Source of the DNA: Uliginosibacterium sp. 31-16
GTDB taxonomy: Bacteria > Pseudomonadota > Gammaproteobacteria > Burkholderiales > Rhodocyclaceae
Direction: 5' to 3'
DNA length: 64,000 bases
NCBI RefSeq assembly: GCF_030730865.1
Contig: NZ_JAVALZ010000003.1
Span: 620,001-684,000 of the forward strand
The stretch's first letter is position 1. The number at the start of each line of letters is the position of its first letter. Under the pieces are notes generated by a model. It was not told where the DNA came from. It searched no databases and saw only the letters and a program-made list of their open reading frames with translations. Shown one piece after another: positions 17,469-28,162 of this stretch. The translations under genes and the position numbers were made by a program.

Positions 17469-18578
17469 TCAGATTCCTGCTGCAATGTAAGGGGCTGTAT
17501 GAGGCTGCGAGGGCGTCTGGAATACCTTGAGATGCGAAGGCGTGATCCGTACTTCACTCCCGGTTCTCAGTTGCAGGGCAATCAAGCGCTCAAGGGTCAA
17601 TTCGACTTCGTAGTGATGCAATGTGCCGGAGGTGTCGATGCGTTCCAGTTCGACCCGCGCAGTCAGGCCAAACGCCTGAATACGGGCAATCCTGGCGCGT
17701 AGCCCCTCTACCTGCGTCAGATCGGTATCGATATCCAGCTCGTGAGGCCGGGCAAAGGCAATGACCTCGGCTCCCTGCGGGATATTGTCCTCCGCATGCG
17801 TCAGCGAGTGTTCATCAACCTGTAACGCACCTTGCCCTGCGCGGCCGTGAAACAGATTAACGGACCCCAGGAAGCTGTAGACGAAGGGCGTTTTCGGGGC
17901 GTTCCAGACTTCTTCCGGAGTACCGATCTGCTCGACGCTGCCGTGATTCATCAAGACCACGCGATCCGCAACCTCCAGCGCTTCTTCCTGATCGTGGGTG
18001 ACGAAGATGCTGGTGATGTGCAGCTCATCGTGCAGGCGCCGCAGCCAGCGCCGCAATTCCTTGCGCACTTTCGCATCCAGCGCGCCAAAGGGTTCGTCGA
18101 GCAGCAGCACGCGGGGTTCCACAGCCAGAGCCCGCGCCAGGGCGATGCGCTGACGCTGGCCGCCGGAGAGTTGCGAGGGGAAGCGATCCGCCAGCCAGTC
18201 CAGCTGAACCAGCTTGAGCAGTTCGGTAACCTTCTTGCGGATCACGTCTTCGGATGGGCGCTCGTTGCGCGGTTTCACGCGCAGGCCGAAGGCAATGTTG
18301 TCGAACACGCTCATGTGGCGGAACAGCGCGTAGTGCTGGAACACAAAACCGACCTGACGATCGCGTACGTGCGTGGCGGAGGCGTCCGTTCCTTCTAGGA
18401 TGACATTGCCTTTGTCCGCCTGCTCGAGGCCGGCAATGATGCGCAGCAAGGTGGTCTTGCCGCAACCGGAGGGGCCGAGCAGGGCGACCAGTTCTCCGGT
18501 CGGGAAGTCGAGCGAAACGTCGTTCAGTGCGACGAAGCTGCCGAATTGCTTGCGAATGTTCTGGACCTGGATGCTCAT
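17469..18578 (-). CDS. cysA: Sulfate/thiosulfate ABC transporter ATPase CysA
   Basis: This is the ATP-binding subunit of the sulfate/thiosulfate importer, 369 residues. Walker [15 protein letters not shown] (about 32-45), signature [15 protein letters not shown], Walker [13 protein letters not shown] and the switch histidine ([15 protein letters not shown]) are intact. The C-terminal TOBE-like domain (about 240-350) is typical of CysA. It overlaps cysW by 4 bases and precedes cysB. Confidence 0.95.
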   Translation of the reverse strand: MSIQVQNIRKQFGSFVALNDVSLDFPTGELVALLGPSGCGKTTLLRIIAGLEQADKGNVILEGTDASATHVRDRQVGFVFQHYALFRHMSVFDNIAFGLRVKPRNERPSEDVIRKKVTELLKLVQLDWLADRFPSQLSGGQRQRIALARALAVEPRVLLLDEPFGALDAKVRKELRRWLRRLHDELHITSIFVTHDQEEALEVADRVVLMNHGSVEQIGTPEEVWNAPKTPFVYSFLGSVNLFHGRAGQGALQVDEHSLTHAEDNIPQGAEVIAFARPHELDIDTDLTQVEGLRARIARIQAFGLTARVELERIDTSGTLHHYEVELTLERLIALQLRTGSEVRITPSHLKVFQTPSQPHTAPYIAAGI

Positions 18579-19492
18579 GGCGTTTCTTCCTGTTGGCTGT
18601 CACGGGCAGTGCGCGCGGCCTGCCACTCGATATAGGTTTTCAGTATCAGGGTGATCAGTGCCAGTACCGCCAGCAGTGAAGCCACTGCAAACGATGCTGC
18701 AAACTGGTACTCGTTGTAGAGGATTTCGATCTGCAGGGGCAGCGTGTTGGTCATGCCGCGGATATGCCCGGAGACCACACTGACTGCGCCGAACTCGCCC
18801 ATGGCACGGGCATTACACAACACCACGCCATACAGTAATCCCCATTTGATGTTGGGCAGGGTGACGTGCCAGAAAGTCTGCCAGCCGCTGGCGCCCAGCA
18901 CGATGGCAGCCTCTTCTTCCTCCTTGCCCTGAGCCTGCATCAGCGGGATCAGTTCGCGGGCAATGAAAGGGAATGTGACGAATATGGTGGCCAGCACGAT
19001 GCCCGGTACGGCAAACACGATCTTGATGTTGTATTCCGACAGGTAAGGCCATAGCCAGCCTTGTGCGCCGAAAAGCAGTACATAAATGAGGCCTGCCACC
19101 ACGGGCGATACAGAGAACGGCAGATCAATCAGCGTGATCAGCAGCTGCTTGCCGCGGAATTCAAACTTGGCAATTGCCCAGGCTGCTGACACGCCAAACA
19201 CCAGATTCAGGGGGACGGCGATCGCTGCCGCCAGCAGTGTCAGACGTACCGCTGCCAGCGCATCCGCTTCGGTAATCGCGGCCAGATAGACATCCCAGCC
19301 TTTCTTGAAGGCTTCGACGAAAACGGTGGCCAGAGGCAGCAGCAGGAAGCCTGCAAAGAACAGCAGCGAAATGCTCAGGATCGTCCATTTGACGAGCGGA
19401 TTGTCGCGTGTGGCGGGACTGTCTTCGTAGTGACGTGCCTGATTCAGCGACGCCAGATGTGCCGCGTTCAATGTTGCTGTAGCGCCTGCCAT
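18575..19492 (-). CDS. cysW: Sulfate/thiosulfate ABC transporter permease CysW
   Basis: This is the second inner-membrane permease of the sulfate importer, 305 residues with about six transmembrane helices. The conserved [24 protein letters not shown] loop docks to CysA. It has an unusually long cytoplasmic N-terminus (about 35 residues) before the first helix. It overlaps cysA by 4 bases and cysT by 1 base. Confidence 0.94.
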   Translation of the reverse strand: MAGATATLNAAHLASLNQARHYEDSPATRDNPLVKWTILSISLLFFAGFLLLPLATVFVEAFKKGWDVYLAAITEADALAAVRLTLLAAAIAVPLNLVFGVSAAWAIAKFEFRGKQLLITLIDLPFSVSPVVAGLIYVLLFGAQGWLWPYLSEYNIKIVFAVPGIVLATIFVTFPFIARELIPLMQAQGKEEEEAAIVLGASGWQTFWHVTLPNIKWGLLYGVVLCNARAMGEFGAVSVVSGHIRGMTNTLPLQIEILYNEYQFAASFAVASLLAVLALITLILKTYIEWQAARTARDSQQEETP

Positions 19493-20331
19493 CAGACAGT
19501 CCTCCCGATACGGCGGGTCGACCAGGCTTGCAACCCGTTGATGATGAACAGCAAGACGAAGGAAACCAGCAGCATCACGGCTGCAATGCCCGTGGCGCCG
19601 GTGTAATCGTATTGCTCAAGTTTGGTGATGATCAGCAATGGCGTGATTTCAGAAACCAGCGGAATATTGCCGGCGATGAAGATCACCGAGCCGTACTCAC
19701 CGACAGCGCGGGCAAACGACAGTGCAAAACCGGTCAGCAGTGCGGGCAGCAAGGCGGGAAAGATCACCCTGCGGAAGGTTTCCCAGCGGTTTGCTCCCAG
19801 ACTGGATGCCGCTTCCTCAAGCTCGACCTCCAGATCTTCAAGAACTGGCTGCACCGTGCGCACCACGAAAGGCAGGCCAATGAAGATGAGTGCGATCAAT
19901 ACCCCCCAGGGGGTGAACGCGATCTTGATCCCGTAGCCTTCTGCCAGGCTGCCGACCCAACCCTTGGGCGCATAGATGGCAGTCAGCGCGATGCCGGCAA
20001 CGGCGGTTGGCAGGGCAAAGGGCAGATCGATCAAGGCGTCTACAATCTTGCGGCCGGGAAAGCGGTAACGCACCAGAGACCAGGTCAGCAGCAGCCCGAA
20101 AACGCTGTTGATGGCTGCTGCCAGCAATGAAGCTCCAAACGAGAGGCGAAATGAAGCGAGGACGCGAGGCGATGTGACGGATAGCCAGAAGTGTTCCCAG
20201 CCGCCGCTGGCGGTCTTGATGAACACGGCTGAAAGCGGGATCAATACCAGCAGTGACAGATAGAGCAGGGTGTAACCCAGCGTCAGATTGAAGCCAGGCA
20301 GGACTCTGAAGGGTTTGTTGTGGGCGGCCAT
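19492..20331 (-). CDS. cysT: Sulfate/thiosulfate ABC transporter permease CysT (CysU)
   Basis: This is the first permease of the sulfate importer, 279 residues with about six transmembrane helices. The coupling loop reads [23 protein letters not shown]. It begins the cysT-W-A-B operon. The periplasmic binding-protein gene (sbp or cysP), often found just upstream, is absent here. The 226-bp upstream gap is AT-rich and contains TTATATGCAATG and TTCTTATTCCTTATATG, possible CysB contacts. Confidence 0.94.
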   Translation of the reverse strand: MAAHNKPFRVLPGFNLTLGYTLLYLSLLVLIPLSAVFIKTASGGWEHFWLSVTSPRVLASFRLSFGASLLAAAINSVFGLLLTWSLVRYRFPGRKIVDALIDLPFALPTAVAGIALTAIYAPKGWVGSLAEGYGIKIAFTPWGVLIALIFIGLPFVVRTVQPVLEDLEVELEEAASSLGANRWETFRRVIFPALLPALLTGFALSFARAVGEYGSVIFIAGNIPLVSEITPLLIITKLEQYDYTGATGIAAVMLLVSFVLLFIINGLQAWSTRRIGRTV

Positions 20332-20557
20332 GTCTGTGTTGCGTTATATGCAATGACCACAGTTTATGGCTGCCTATATATGGAGCTAACTAATAAAAAG
20401 TGAAGTTCTTATTCCTTATATGAGTAAGTGCAGCGATGCACTCCGTACCCTTTTCGCTGACATCTGAATTTTGATATGGGAAAGATGTATGAATGATTGT
20501 CGGGTTGCAGCGCAAAATTGCGTCAACGCTTTGTCTGTTTCTGCCGTTACTCTTCCC

Positions 20558-21334
20558 ATGTGCCAATTGCTTGGAATGAATTCGCTGAAACCTGCCCGGT
20601 TGAGTTTCTCGCTGGAAGGTTTCCTGCGCCGTGGCGGCGAAACCGGTGAGCATGCTGATGGCTGGGGTATTGCACTGTATGAAGAGCAGCGTTGCCATTT
20701 GCTGATTGATGAGCAGCCCTCGTGCCAATCGCCCCTGGCGCAATGGATCCAGCAATATTCGCGGCGCTCGCGCAACATCATCGCGCATATCCGCAAGGCC
20801 ACGCAGGGCGTAGTCAGCGCCACCAACTGCCATCCCTTCCTGCGCCATTTGTGGGGGCAGGAGTGGGCTTTTGCCCACAATGGCAATCTGGATCTGGCCG
20901 CTTTGCCCCGACCACAGAACTTCCAGCCTTGCGGTCAGACGGACAGCGAATTGGCGTTTTGCCTGTTGCTGGATGGCTTGCATGCGCGTTTCGGAAGCCA
21001 GATTCCCGACGTGGCCGAAATCCACGCCTGCCTCAGCGAGCTGAGCCAGAAAATCTCCGCTGCAGGCAATTTCAACTTCGTCCTGTCCAATGGGCAATGG
21101 CTGTTTGCCCATCGCAGCACCGACCTGCATTACCTGGTGCGTGCCTATCCCTTCGGTCGGGCGCAGTTGCTGGATTGCGCGCTGGGTATCGATTTCGCCC
21201 GCCACAACGAGAGCGATGACCGCATGGTGATCATCGCCACTCAGCCGCTGACGGATGAAGCCTGGCTGGCCTTGCCACAAGGTGAGGTGGTGACCTTCGC
21301 CGAGGGGCTTCAGCTAAGGTTTGACAGCTACTGA
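20558..21334 (+). CDS. Class II glutamine amidotransferase (YafJ-like)
   Basis: This is an N-terminal-nucleophile hydrolase domain protein of 258 residues. The start MCQLLGMNS exposes Cys2 as the catalytic residue after methionine removal, and the 29 codons upstream that stay open are not conserved-looking. The family motifs GFLRRGGETGEHADGWGIALY, IIAHIRKATQG and AFAHNGNL are present. The acceptor substrate of YafJ-type proteins is unknown to me. It is divergent from cysT and 277 bases upstream of the large signalling protein. Confidence 0.9.
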   Translation: MCQLLGMNSLKPARLSFSLEGFLRRGGETGEHADGWGIALYEEQRCHLLIDEQPSCQSPLAQWIQQYSRRSRNIIAHIRKATQGVVSATNCHPFLRHLWGQEWAFAHNGNLDLAALPRPQNFQPCGQTDSELAFCLLLDGLHARFGSQIPDVAEIHACLSELSQKISAAGNFNFVLSNGQWLFAHRSTDLHYLVRAYPFGRAQLLDCALGIDFARHNESDDRMVIIATQPLTDEAWLALPQGEVVTFAEGLQLRFDSY

Positions 21335-21611
21335 TTGCTCTCCGGGTTTGCCAGCGTCCTTGAACAAGTGCGCCTGCACGCGGCCTTCAATGGTTTCTTG
21401 AGGTACGTGCTGGCTTTCGATGGCGGCGTCCTTTAACCCCGTTGCCAATGCCCTGTACAAGGGGGCTGGGCCGGCTGGCCAAGGCGAGGGGCTGATCTAT
21501 CATGGAGATCGCAGCATTTCTCCGGTCACGATCTGTGGGCGAACCGCGTTCAGGCTCCTGGCCGGTGGTTTGTGCAGGCCAGGTCTCCATCGAGGCAGAG
21601 GTTGGGACGTG

Positions 21612-24600
21612 ATGAATGAAGTGCCGCCCATCAATCCATTGAGCTGTGTTCCCGAGTATCAGCGTCTTTTCGATGCGGCGCCGGGCTTGTATCTGGTGCT
21701 TGATCCACAACTGAGGATCGTGGCCGTCAATCAGGCCTATGCGCGCGCCACGATGACCCGCCCGGAAGATATCCTTGGCAAGTGGATGTTCGAGGTCTTT
21801 CCGGATAATCCGGATGATCCCGAGGCCGAAGGGGTCCGGAATCTGCGAGTGTCACTGCTGCGTGTGCTGCAGACTGCTCAGGCCGACACCATGTCGGTGC
21901 AGAAATACGATATCCGCAAGCCGGTCGAGGAGGGCGGTGGTTTCGAGGCGCGCTACTGGAGTCCGCTCAATACCCCGGTGATGGGCGCCAACGGACAACT
22001 GGCCTACATTATCCATCGCGTCGAGGATGTGACCGAATTCGTGCGCCTTAAGCAGCAGGGCGTGGAGGAGAGCCGTCTCAACGATACTTTGCGCCAGCAG
22101 GCGCTACGCATGGAAACAGAGGTTTTCGCGCGTGCCCGCGAGGTGGCTGAAGCTAGTGCCCGCCTCAAGAGTGCCAACGAAGAGCTTGATCGTCTGTATC
22201 ACAAAACCCGCGAACTTGACGAGCTGAAGACCCGCTTCTTCGCCAATGTCAGTCACGAGCTGCGCACCCCATTGACATTGATTCTCGGGCCGCTGACGCA
22301 TCTGCTCGAATCGCCGCGCCTGGACGAAGCCGAACGGCACAGCCTGCAAGTGGTGCAGCGGAATGCACGGCTGCTGCACCGTCAGGTCGACAATCTGCTG
22401 GATCTCGCCAAGCTTGATGCCGGGCATATGAGCGTGCATTACACCCAGTTCGATCTGGCTGGACTGGTGCGGGTATTCGCCTCCAATTTCGATACTGTCG
22501 CTGCCGATCGCCGGATTCGCTACCGGCTGGACTGCCCGGAACAGCTGATGGTGCAAGCCGATGTACAGAAATGCGAGCGGGTGCTGCTGAATCTGCTCTC
22601 GAATGCTTTCAAGTTCGTTCCGGATGGTGGCATCGTGCAGGTTTCCTTGCTCCACGAGGGCAATCAAATTGCGCTGGAGATTCGAGATAGCGGCCCAGGC
22701 ATTCCGGAAAACATGCACGAAACGGTGTTTGAACGCTTCCGCCAGATCGACGACAGCGCCGAGCGCCGAGTCGGCGGCACCGGGCTGGGCCTTTCCATCG
22801 TTCGCGAATTTGTGACCCTGCAGCACGGCTCGGTAGTGGTGAGGCGGGCGCCTGAAGGCGGGGCGGCTTTTATGGTAAGCCTGCCGGTGCTGGCGCCACC
22901 GGGCAGTGTGGTTGGCAGTCTGGTGGCGAGCGAAGCCTTCCTGGCTGATGTGCCGGTCGAAGAACTGCGCCCCCTGATCCGGCAGGACCTGCAGTCGGAG
23001 CAGAACGATAGGCTTCCTCTGGTTCTCGTGATCGAGGACAACCCGGACATGAATGCTTTTGTCAGCTCAGCGCTGGCCGGGCGTTATCGTGTGGCAAATG
23101 CCTTCGACGGACATGCCGGGCTGCGACTGGCACTCGATCTGCGGCCTGCATTGATTCTCTCCGATGTGATGATGCCGGGCATGAGTGGCGACCGCCTGGT
23201 CGAGATCATCCGCCAGCACCCGGATCTGGACGCCACGCCCATCATCATGTTGACGGCCAAGGCCGACGATGCCTTGCGCACCGAACTCCTGCGTCATGGC
23301 GTGCAGGACTACATCCAGAAACCTTTCACCGTTGACGAACTGCTGGCGCGTATCGACAGCCTGCTCAAGGAGCGGCAACGCGTCGGGCGCCAGCTGCATA
23401 GTCTCGAAGAGCGTTTCCGCGCGACCTTCGAACAGGCCGCTGTCGGAATTGCTCATGTTGCACCGGACGGGCGCTGGCTGCGAGTCAACCGCAAATTATG
23501 CGAGATCGTTGGCTACAGCTACGAGGAGTTGCTCAAACTGAGCTTTCAGGACATCACTTACCCGGATGATCTGGATCTGGATGTCGGACTGGTTGGCAAT
23601 GTCCTCAGTGGTGACCTGTCCAGCTACGAGCTGGAGAAGCGCTATATCACCAAGAGCGGGAAAGTGGTGTGGGTCAAGCTCACCGTCGCCCTGGTTCGCA
23701 ACGAGCATGGAGGGGCCGAGTATTTCATCTCGGTGGTCGAGGACATCGGTGCGCGCAAAGCCGCCGAGCAGGCGCTGCTGGAAAGCGAGGAGCGTTTCCG
23801 CCTGATTGCGGCGACGATTCCGCAGGTTATCTGGCTGATCGAAGCATCGCCATATCGTTACGTATATGTCAGCCCCGCATTTGAAACCATCTGGCAGCGT
23901 CCTTGCGCGGAGCTCTACGCAAACCCTTCATTCAAGCTGCAGGTGCTTGACGAGCCGGATCGTGAGCGGGTCTGGCAGAGCATGCAGCAGGCCATGCAGG
24001 CCGGACAGCCGTTTGAACTCGAGTATCAGGTTGTGCGGCCCGACGGCAGTCGATGCTGGGTGCGCGAACACGGCCATCCTGTGACTACACAGCATGGTCC
24101 GGAAGGGCGTTACGTGGGCATCATCAGTGATATAACCGAAAGCCGTCAGATCGAGGAGCATCTGCGACAGGCTGCCGCCGTGTTCGAAAGCGCACGCGAA
24201 GCGGTGATCATCACCGCGCCGGGGGGTGAAATACTGGCCGTCAACCAGGCATTCACCGATATGACGGATTACTCCGAGCCCGAAGTGCTGGGCCACAGCA
24301 CCCGGATCCTGCGCTCGGACCGACATGGACCAGAGTTCTATCAGGGCCTGTGGGCCAGTCTGTTGCAGACGGGGCAGTGGCAGGGCGAAATCTGGAACCG
24401 GCGCAAGAACGGCGAACTCTATCTGTGCTGGATGACCATCTCCCGGGTAGTCGACGGAGACGGCCAGGCAAGTCGCTACGTGGCCCTGATGACGGATATC
24501 AGTCAGCAGCGTCGTAGCGAGGAACAACTCGCTCATCTGGCGCACTACGATCCATTGACCGAGTTGCCCAACCGTTTGTTGCTGCAGTCCCGTCTGGATC

Positions 24601-25856
24601 ACTCGTTGAAGCAGACCACGCGGTCTCGGCGCCGTGTGGCGGTGCTATTCGTGAATCTTGACCGCTTTCAGACGGTCAACGACAGCCTCGGACACCAGGC
24701 GGGTGACCAGTTACTCGTCGAGGTTGCCGAGCGCCTGCGCCAGCGGGTGCGCAACGAAGACACGCTGGGACGTCTGGGCGGCGACGAGTTCCTGCTGATC
24801 CTCGAGGCGATCGAGCGTCCCGATGCGGCTGCCGAAGTGGCTCAGGCGATCCTCAAGGCGCTGGCTGAACCCTTCCGCTTGCCGGATGGTGCGGAGCTCT
24901 ACGTTGGTGCCAGCATTGGCATCAGCATTTATCCCGACGACGGGGGTAATTCCGGTGAATTGCTGCGCAATGCTGACGCGGCCCTGCATCAGGCCAAGGC
25001 ACAGGGGCGTAACCGCTTCTGCTTCTATGCTGCAGCGATGAACGTCGATGCCCTGCAGAAACTGGAACTCGATGCTGCCCTGCGCAAAGCCGTGGAGCGG
25101 CGGGAATTCGAGCTTCACTACCAGGCGAAAGCCGATTTGCGCACTGGTGGCATCTGCGGTGCCGAGGCCCTGATCCGCTGGCGTCAGAGCGATGGCCGGC
25201 TGGTCTCGCCCGGGCAGTTCATCCCGTTGGCCGAAGCAACCGGCCTGATCGTGCCGATCGGTACATGGGTGATCGACGAAAGCTGCCGTCAGTTGCGTGC
25301 ATGGCATGATGAAGGGATGACCGGATGCCGTCTTGCACTGAATGTTTCAGCGCGCCAGTTCCATGCCGCTGATCTGCCGACGGTGGTTCGGGACGCGCTG
25401 GACCGGCACCACCTTGACGCGGAGTATCTTGAACTGGAACTGACCGAGAGCATGCTGATGGATGACCCGCAGCGCACCATTGCGGTCCTGCAGGCGCTCA
25501 AGCAACTGGGCGTACGCTTGTCGCTGGATGATTTTGGCACCGGCTATTCCAGCTTCGGTTATCTCCAGCGCTTCCCTATTGATGCGCTCAAGATTGATCA
25601 ATCCTTTGTGCGCGATCTGGGCTCCGACCATGGTGCGGGCGTGATCGCCGCCGCCATCATTGATCTGGCACATCGCCTTGGCCTCAAGGTCGTTGGCGAA
25701 GGTGTCGAAACGGCGGGACAACTGGATTGTTTGCGTGCTCAAGGCTGCGATGAAATCCAGGGTTATCACTTTGCCAGACCACTGCCCGCCGATGAACTTG
25801 CTGCTCTGTGTCGTGCGGGACACTCCCTTCCCATTGATCCGGCTGGTTCTGGTTGA
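21612..25856 (+). CDS. Hybrid histidine kinase - receiver - PAS - GGDEF - EAL signalling protein
   Basis: This is a 1414-residue soluble protein from MNEVPPINPL. Domains in order: PAS (about 15-145), coiled coil (150-205), HisKA with phosphoacceptor H215 (NVSHELRTPL), HATPase (320-425, DSGPGIP and GGTGLGLSIV), receiver (468-585, D518 in LILSDVMMPG), three PAS domains (about 598-715, 725-845, 852-965), GGDEF (about 972-1140) and EAL (about 1145-1400). The EAL site looks complete (EAL 1185-1187, NVSARQF, ELTES, DDFGTGYSS, KIDQSF, EGVET). The GGDEF motif is intact, but the metal-binding Asp is Asn (N1015 in VNLDRF), so cyclase activity is doubtful. It probably couples phosphorelay to cyclic-di-GMP turnover. 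Confidence 0.92.
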   Translation: MNEVPPINPLSCVPEYQRLFDAAPGLYLVLDPQLRIVAVNQAYARATMTRPEDILGKWMFEVFPDNPDDPEAEGVRNLRVSLLRVLQTAQADTMSVQKYDIRKPVEEGGGFEARYWSPLNTPVMGANGQLAYIIHRVEDVTEFVRLKQQGVEESRLNDTLRQQALRMETEVFARAREVAEASARLKSANEELDRLYHKTRELDELKTRFFANVSHELRTPLTLILGPLTHLLESPRLDEAERHSLQVVQRNARLLHRQVDNLLDLAKLDAGHMSVHYTQFDLAGLVRVFASNFDTVAADRRIRYRLDCPEQLMVQADVQKCERVLLNLLSNAFKFVPDGGIVQVSLLHEGNQIALEIRDSGPGIPENMHETVFERFRQIDDSAERRVGGTGLGLSIVREFVTLQHGSVVVRRAPEGGAAFMVSLPVLAPPGSVVGSLVASEAFLADVPVEELRPLIRQDLQSEQNDRLPLVLVIEDNPDMNAFVSSALAGRYRVANAFDGHAGLRLALDLRPALILSDVMMPGMSGDRLVEIIRQHPDLDATPIIMLTAKADDALRTELLRHGVQDYIQKPFTVDELLARIDSLLKERQRVGRQLHSLEERFRATFEQAAVGIAHVAPDGRWLRVNRKLCEIVGYSYEELLKLSFQDITYPDDLDLDVGLVGNVLSGDLSSYELEKRYITKSGKVVWVKLTVALVRNEHGGAEYFISVVEDIGARKAAEQALLESEERFRLIAATIPQVIWLIEASPYRYVYVSPAFETIWQRPCAELYANPSFKLQVLDEPDRERVWQSMQQAMQAGQPFELEYQVVRPDGSRCWVREHGHPVTTQHGPEGRYVGIISDITESRQIEEHLRQAAAVFESAREAVIITAPGGEILAVNQAFTDMTDYSEPEVLGHSTRILRSDRHGPEFYQGLWASLLQTGQWQGEIWNRRKNGELYLCWMTISRVVDGDGQASRYVALMTDISQQRRSEEQLAHLAHYDPLTELPNRLLLQSRLDHSLKQTTRSRRRVAVLFVNLDRFQTVNDSLGHQAGDQLLVEVAERLRQRVRNEDTLGRLGGDEFLLILEAIERPDAAAEVAQAILKALAEPFRLPDGAELYVGASIGISIYPDDGGNSGELLRNADAALHQAKAQGRNRFCFYAAAMNVDALQKLELDAALRKAVERREFELHYQAKADLRTGGICGAEALIRWRQSDGRLVSPGQFIPLAEATGLIVPIGTWVIDESCRQLRAWHDEGMTGCRLALNVSARQFHAADLPTVVRDALDRHHLDAEYLELELTESMLMDDPQRTIAVLQALKQLGVRLSLDDFGTGYSSFGYLQRFPIDALKIDQSFVRDLGSDHGAGVIAAAIIDLAHRLGLKVVGEGVETAGQLDCLRAQGCDEIQGYHFARPLPADELAALCRAGHSLPIDPAGSG

Positions 25857-25974
25857 TGAGGTGCCTGAAGGGGGCGGGTGAAAATCCCGTCTGATTTCTG
25901 GATTGGTCCGCGATCAGGGCACACGGAGAAATGCTGATGAACAAGGTCAGCTGGGGGAGACGCTGAAGGCGCGC

Positions 25975-26988
25975 TCAGTAGCGTAATCCGGACTCAAGTC
26001 GCCTGGCACTGCAGGACAATGCGTAGCAAAAAATCCAGTAGATCAGCGCGATGAACAGATAGCCTTCGAGATAGAAACTGCGCCACTCGGCGTCGCCGCC
26101 CAGCGAGATCGCCAGCGCGCCAGTCAGCTCATGCAGGCTGACAATCGAGATCAGCGAGCTGTCCTTGAAAATGCCGACGAAGCTGTTAACCAGCGCAGGC
26201 AGGGCGGTGCGCAGGGCTTGCGGCAGCACGATGTGTCGTGTGGCTTGCCACCAGGTCATGCCAATGGCCAGCGCGGCGGTATATTGACCGCTTGGCACCG
26301 CCTGCAGGCCACCACGAATGACTTCGGCCAGATAAGCCGCCGCAAAGGCAGCGATGGTGAAGACCACGCGCGGCAGGATGTCTGGCCGCCATTGCGCGGG
26401 CAGGAGCAGCGGGAAGAGGAAAGCGGCCATGAACAGCAGGCTGATCAGCGGCACCCCGCGCACCAGCTCGATGTAGAGTGTGCATAGCTGGCGCAGCAGC
26501 GGCAGGCGGGAGCGTCGCCCGAGCGCCAGCAGGATGGCAAATGGGAAGGCCAGCAGGGTGCTGCCCAGCGAAATCAGCAGTGTCAGCGGCAGGCCTCCCC
26601 ACAGCTTGGTCGGCACGAAGCTCAGACTGGCAAGGCCGCCAAGCATCAACAGCGTGGCGATGGACAGGGTGATGAGTGCCAGTACGGCGAAGCGGGGCTG
26701 CCACAACCGGCGCCAGGTGGCGAGACCCAGCACGGCGACGATGAGCAGGGTTGCAATGAGCGGCCGCCATTGTTCTGCGAACGGATAGCGGCCAAAGAAG
26801 AGCAGTCGATGTTTTTCGACGATCACGCCCCAGCAAGCACCGACGCCGCGCGCAGCCCGGCATGCCTCAAGATCCGCGCCCCATATGGCATGCAGCACTG
26901 CCCAGCTGAAGATCGGCCACAGCAGCGCGCCTGCGAGCAGGGTCCAGAAAATCGTACGTTTGCGCGGGAATCGGATCATGGGGATCAT
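25975..26988 (-). CDS. aapM: L-amino-acid ABC transporter permease AapM
   Basis: This is the second permease of the general L-amino-acid importer, 337 residues from MIPMIRFPRKRT, whose ATG overlaps the aapQ stop by 4 bases. It has an N-terminal helix, a long cysteine-containing periplasmic loop (DLEACRAARGVGACWG), two further helices, then the HisM-type core with the coupling loop QYTAALAIGMTWWQATRHIVLPQALR. It is the last gene of this operon. The ATPase gene aapP that normally follows is missing, and the next gene on that side is the convergent signalling protein. Confidence 0.92.
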   Translation of the reverse strand: MIPMIRFPRKRTIFWTLLAGALLWPIFSWAVLHAIWGADLEACRAARGVGACWGVIVEKHRLLFFGRYPFAEQWRPLIATLLIVAVLGLATWRRLWQPRFAVLALITLSIATLLMLGGLASLSFVPTKLWGGLPLTLLISLGSTLLAFPFAILLALGRRSRLPLLRQLCTLYIELVRGVPLISLLFMAAFLFPLLLPAQWRPDILPRVVFTIAAFAAAYLAEVIRGGLQAVPSGQYTAALAIGMTWWQATRHIVLPQALRTALPALVNSFVGIFKDSSLISIVSLHELTGALAISLGGDAEWRSFYLEGYLFIALIYWIFCYALSCSARRLESGLRY

Positions 26989-27953
26989 CGCGTGCCTCGC
27001 AGCGCGACACGCGTGTTGTACCGATTCATCAGCAGCGCCGTGAGGAGCGACAGGCTCAGGTACACCGCCATCACGATGACGATGCACTCAAAGGCGCGGC
27101 CGGTCTGGTTCAGCGAGGTGTTGGCGACTGACACCAGCTCCGGATAGCCGACGGCCACCGCCAGAGAAGAATTCTTGATCAGGTTCAGATACTGGTTGCC
27201 CAGTGGCGGCACGATGGCGCGCAAGGCCAGCGGAGCGATCACTACGCGCAATACCTGCAGTGGGCGCAGTCCCAGGGCGCGGGCTGCGTCGATCTGGCCA
27301 CGCGACACGGACTGGATGCCGCCACGTACGATCTCGGCGATGAACACTGCGCTGTACAGGCTCAGCGCAATCAGCACGGCGAGAAACTCCGGGCTCAGGG
27401 ACCAGCCGCCGCTGATGCCGAAGCCCTCCGCGGCCGGCAGGTCCAGCATGCATGTTTGCGTACAGTCCAGTGCGGGCAGGAATAGTCCGCCCTTGCTGAG
27501 CAGGAAGCCGGGCAGGGGTGCAATCGCTTCGCTGGCTTCCGGCAGCAGGCTGGTCAGCGCGAAGTAGCACATCAGCAATTGCAGCAACAGCGGGATGTTG
27601 CGCAGGGTTTCGACCAGCGCGCCACACAGTTTGCGCGGCACCGGGTGCTCGGCCAGACGCCCCAGACCGATCAGGGCTCCGAGCAGGGTAGCCGCCACGA
27701 TGGCCGGCAAGCCCACACGCAGGGTGTTCAGCGTTCCGGTAAGGAACGCGCGCCACAGCGGCTGGCTGGCATCGTAATCAAGCAGACCTTCGCCTATTTC
27801 GAAGCCGGCGGGGTCGCGCAGAAAATCGAAACCGGCATGAATGCCACGACCGCGCATGTTTTCCAGCACGTTATGGCCCATCCAGCCCAGCAGCAGGGCG
27901 AGCAGAATGACGAGCGCAATCTGGGGCAACCAGCGAAACAGGGTTTGACGCAT
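26985..27953 (-). CDS. aapQ: L-amino-acid ABC transporter permease AapQ
   Basis: This is the first permease of the Aap/Bzt-type amino-acid importer, 322 residues. It shows the characteristic N-terminal helix, a periplasmic insertion with FGISGGWSLSPEF, and a coupling loop (QIDAARALGLRPLQVLRVVIAPLALR). It lies 209 bases downstream of aapJ; the gap holds a dispersed hairpin repeat. It is coupled to aapM by a 4-base overlap. Confidence 0.92.
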   Translation of the reverse strand: MRQTLFRWLPQIALVILLALLLGWMGHNVLENMRGRGIHAGFDFLRDPAGFEIGEGLLDYDASQPLWRAFLTGTLNTLRVGLPAIVAATLLGALIGLGRLAEHPVPRKLCGALVETLRNIPLLLQLLMCYFALTSLLPEASEAIAPLPGFLLSKGGLFLPALDCTQTCMLDLPAAEGFGISGGWSLSPEFLAVLIALSLYSAVFIAEIVRGGIQSVSRGQIDAARALGLRPLQVLRVVIAPLALRAIVPPLGNQYLNLIKNSSLAVAVGYPELVSVANTSLNQTGRAFECIVIVMAVYLSLSLLTALLMNRYNTRVALRGTR

Positions 27954-28052
27954 TCAACCGGAGTCCTGGCGATGAAAAGTGATACGCGTCGCTGCGAGAG
28001 CATGCGTGAGCGGAGTCTTGCCAGATTACCGCAAAGCCCTTGATGGAGTGCA

Positions 28053-28083
28053 TGCCGAAGAGCCGCATGTGGCGGACTTCTTC
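28053..28083 (-). repeat. Intergenic hairpin repeat between aapJ and aapQ
   Basis: Read on the minus strand this is GAAGAAGTCCGCC, then ACATG, then CGGCTCTTCGGC. It matches the plus-strand element at 55047 in 25 or more of about 30 positions. It may reduce read-through from the abundant binding-protein message into the permease genes. Confidence 0.65.
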
Positions 28084-28162
28084 ATGCATGCAGGCTGTAG
28101 ATCAAGGCGGGGCGCGGCTCTGCAGGCATATGCAGCCGCGGCCCCTGGCGGGTTTCGGCTCT

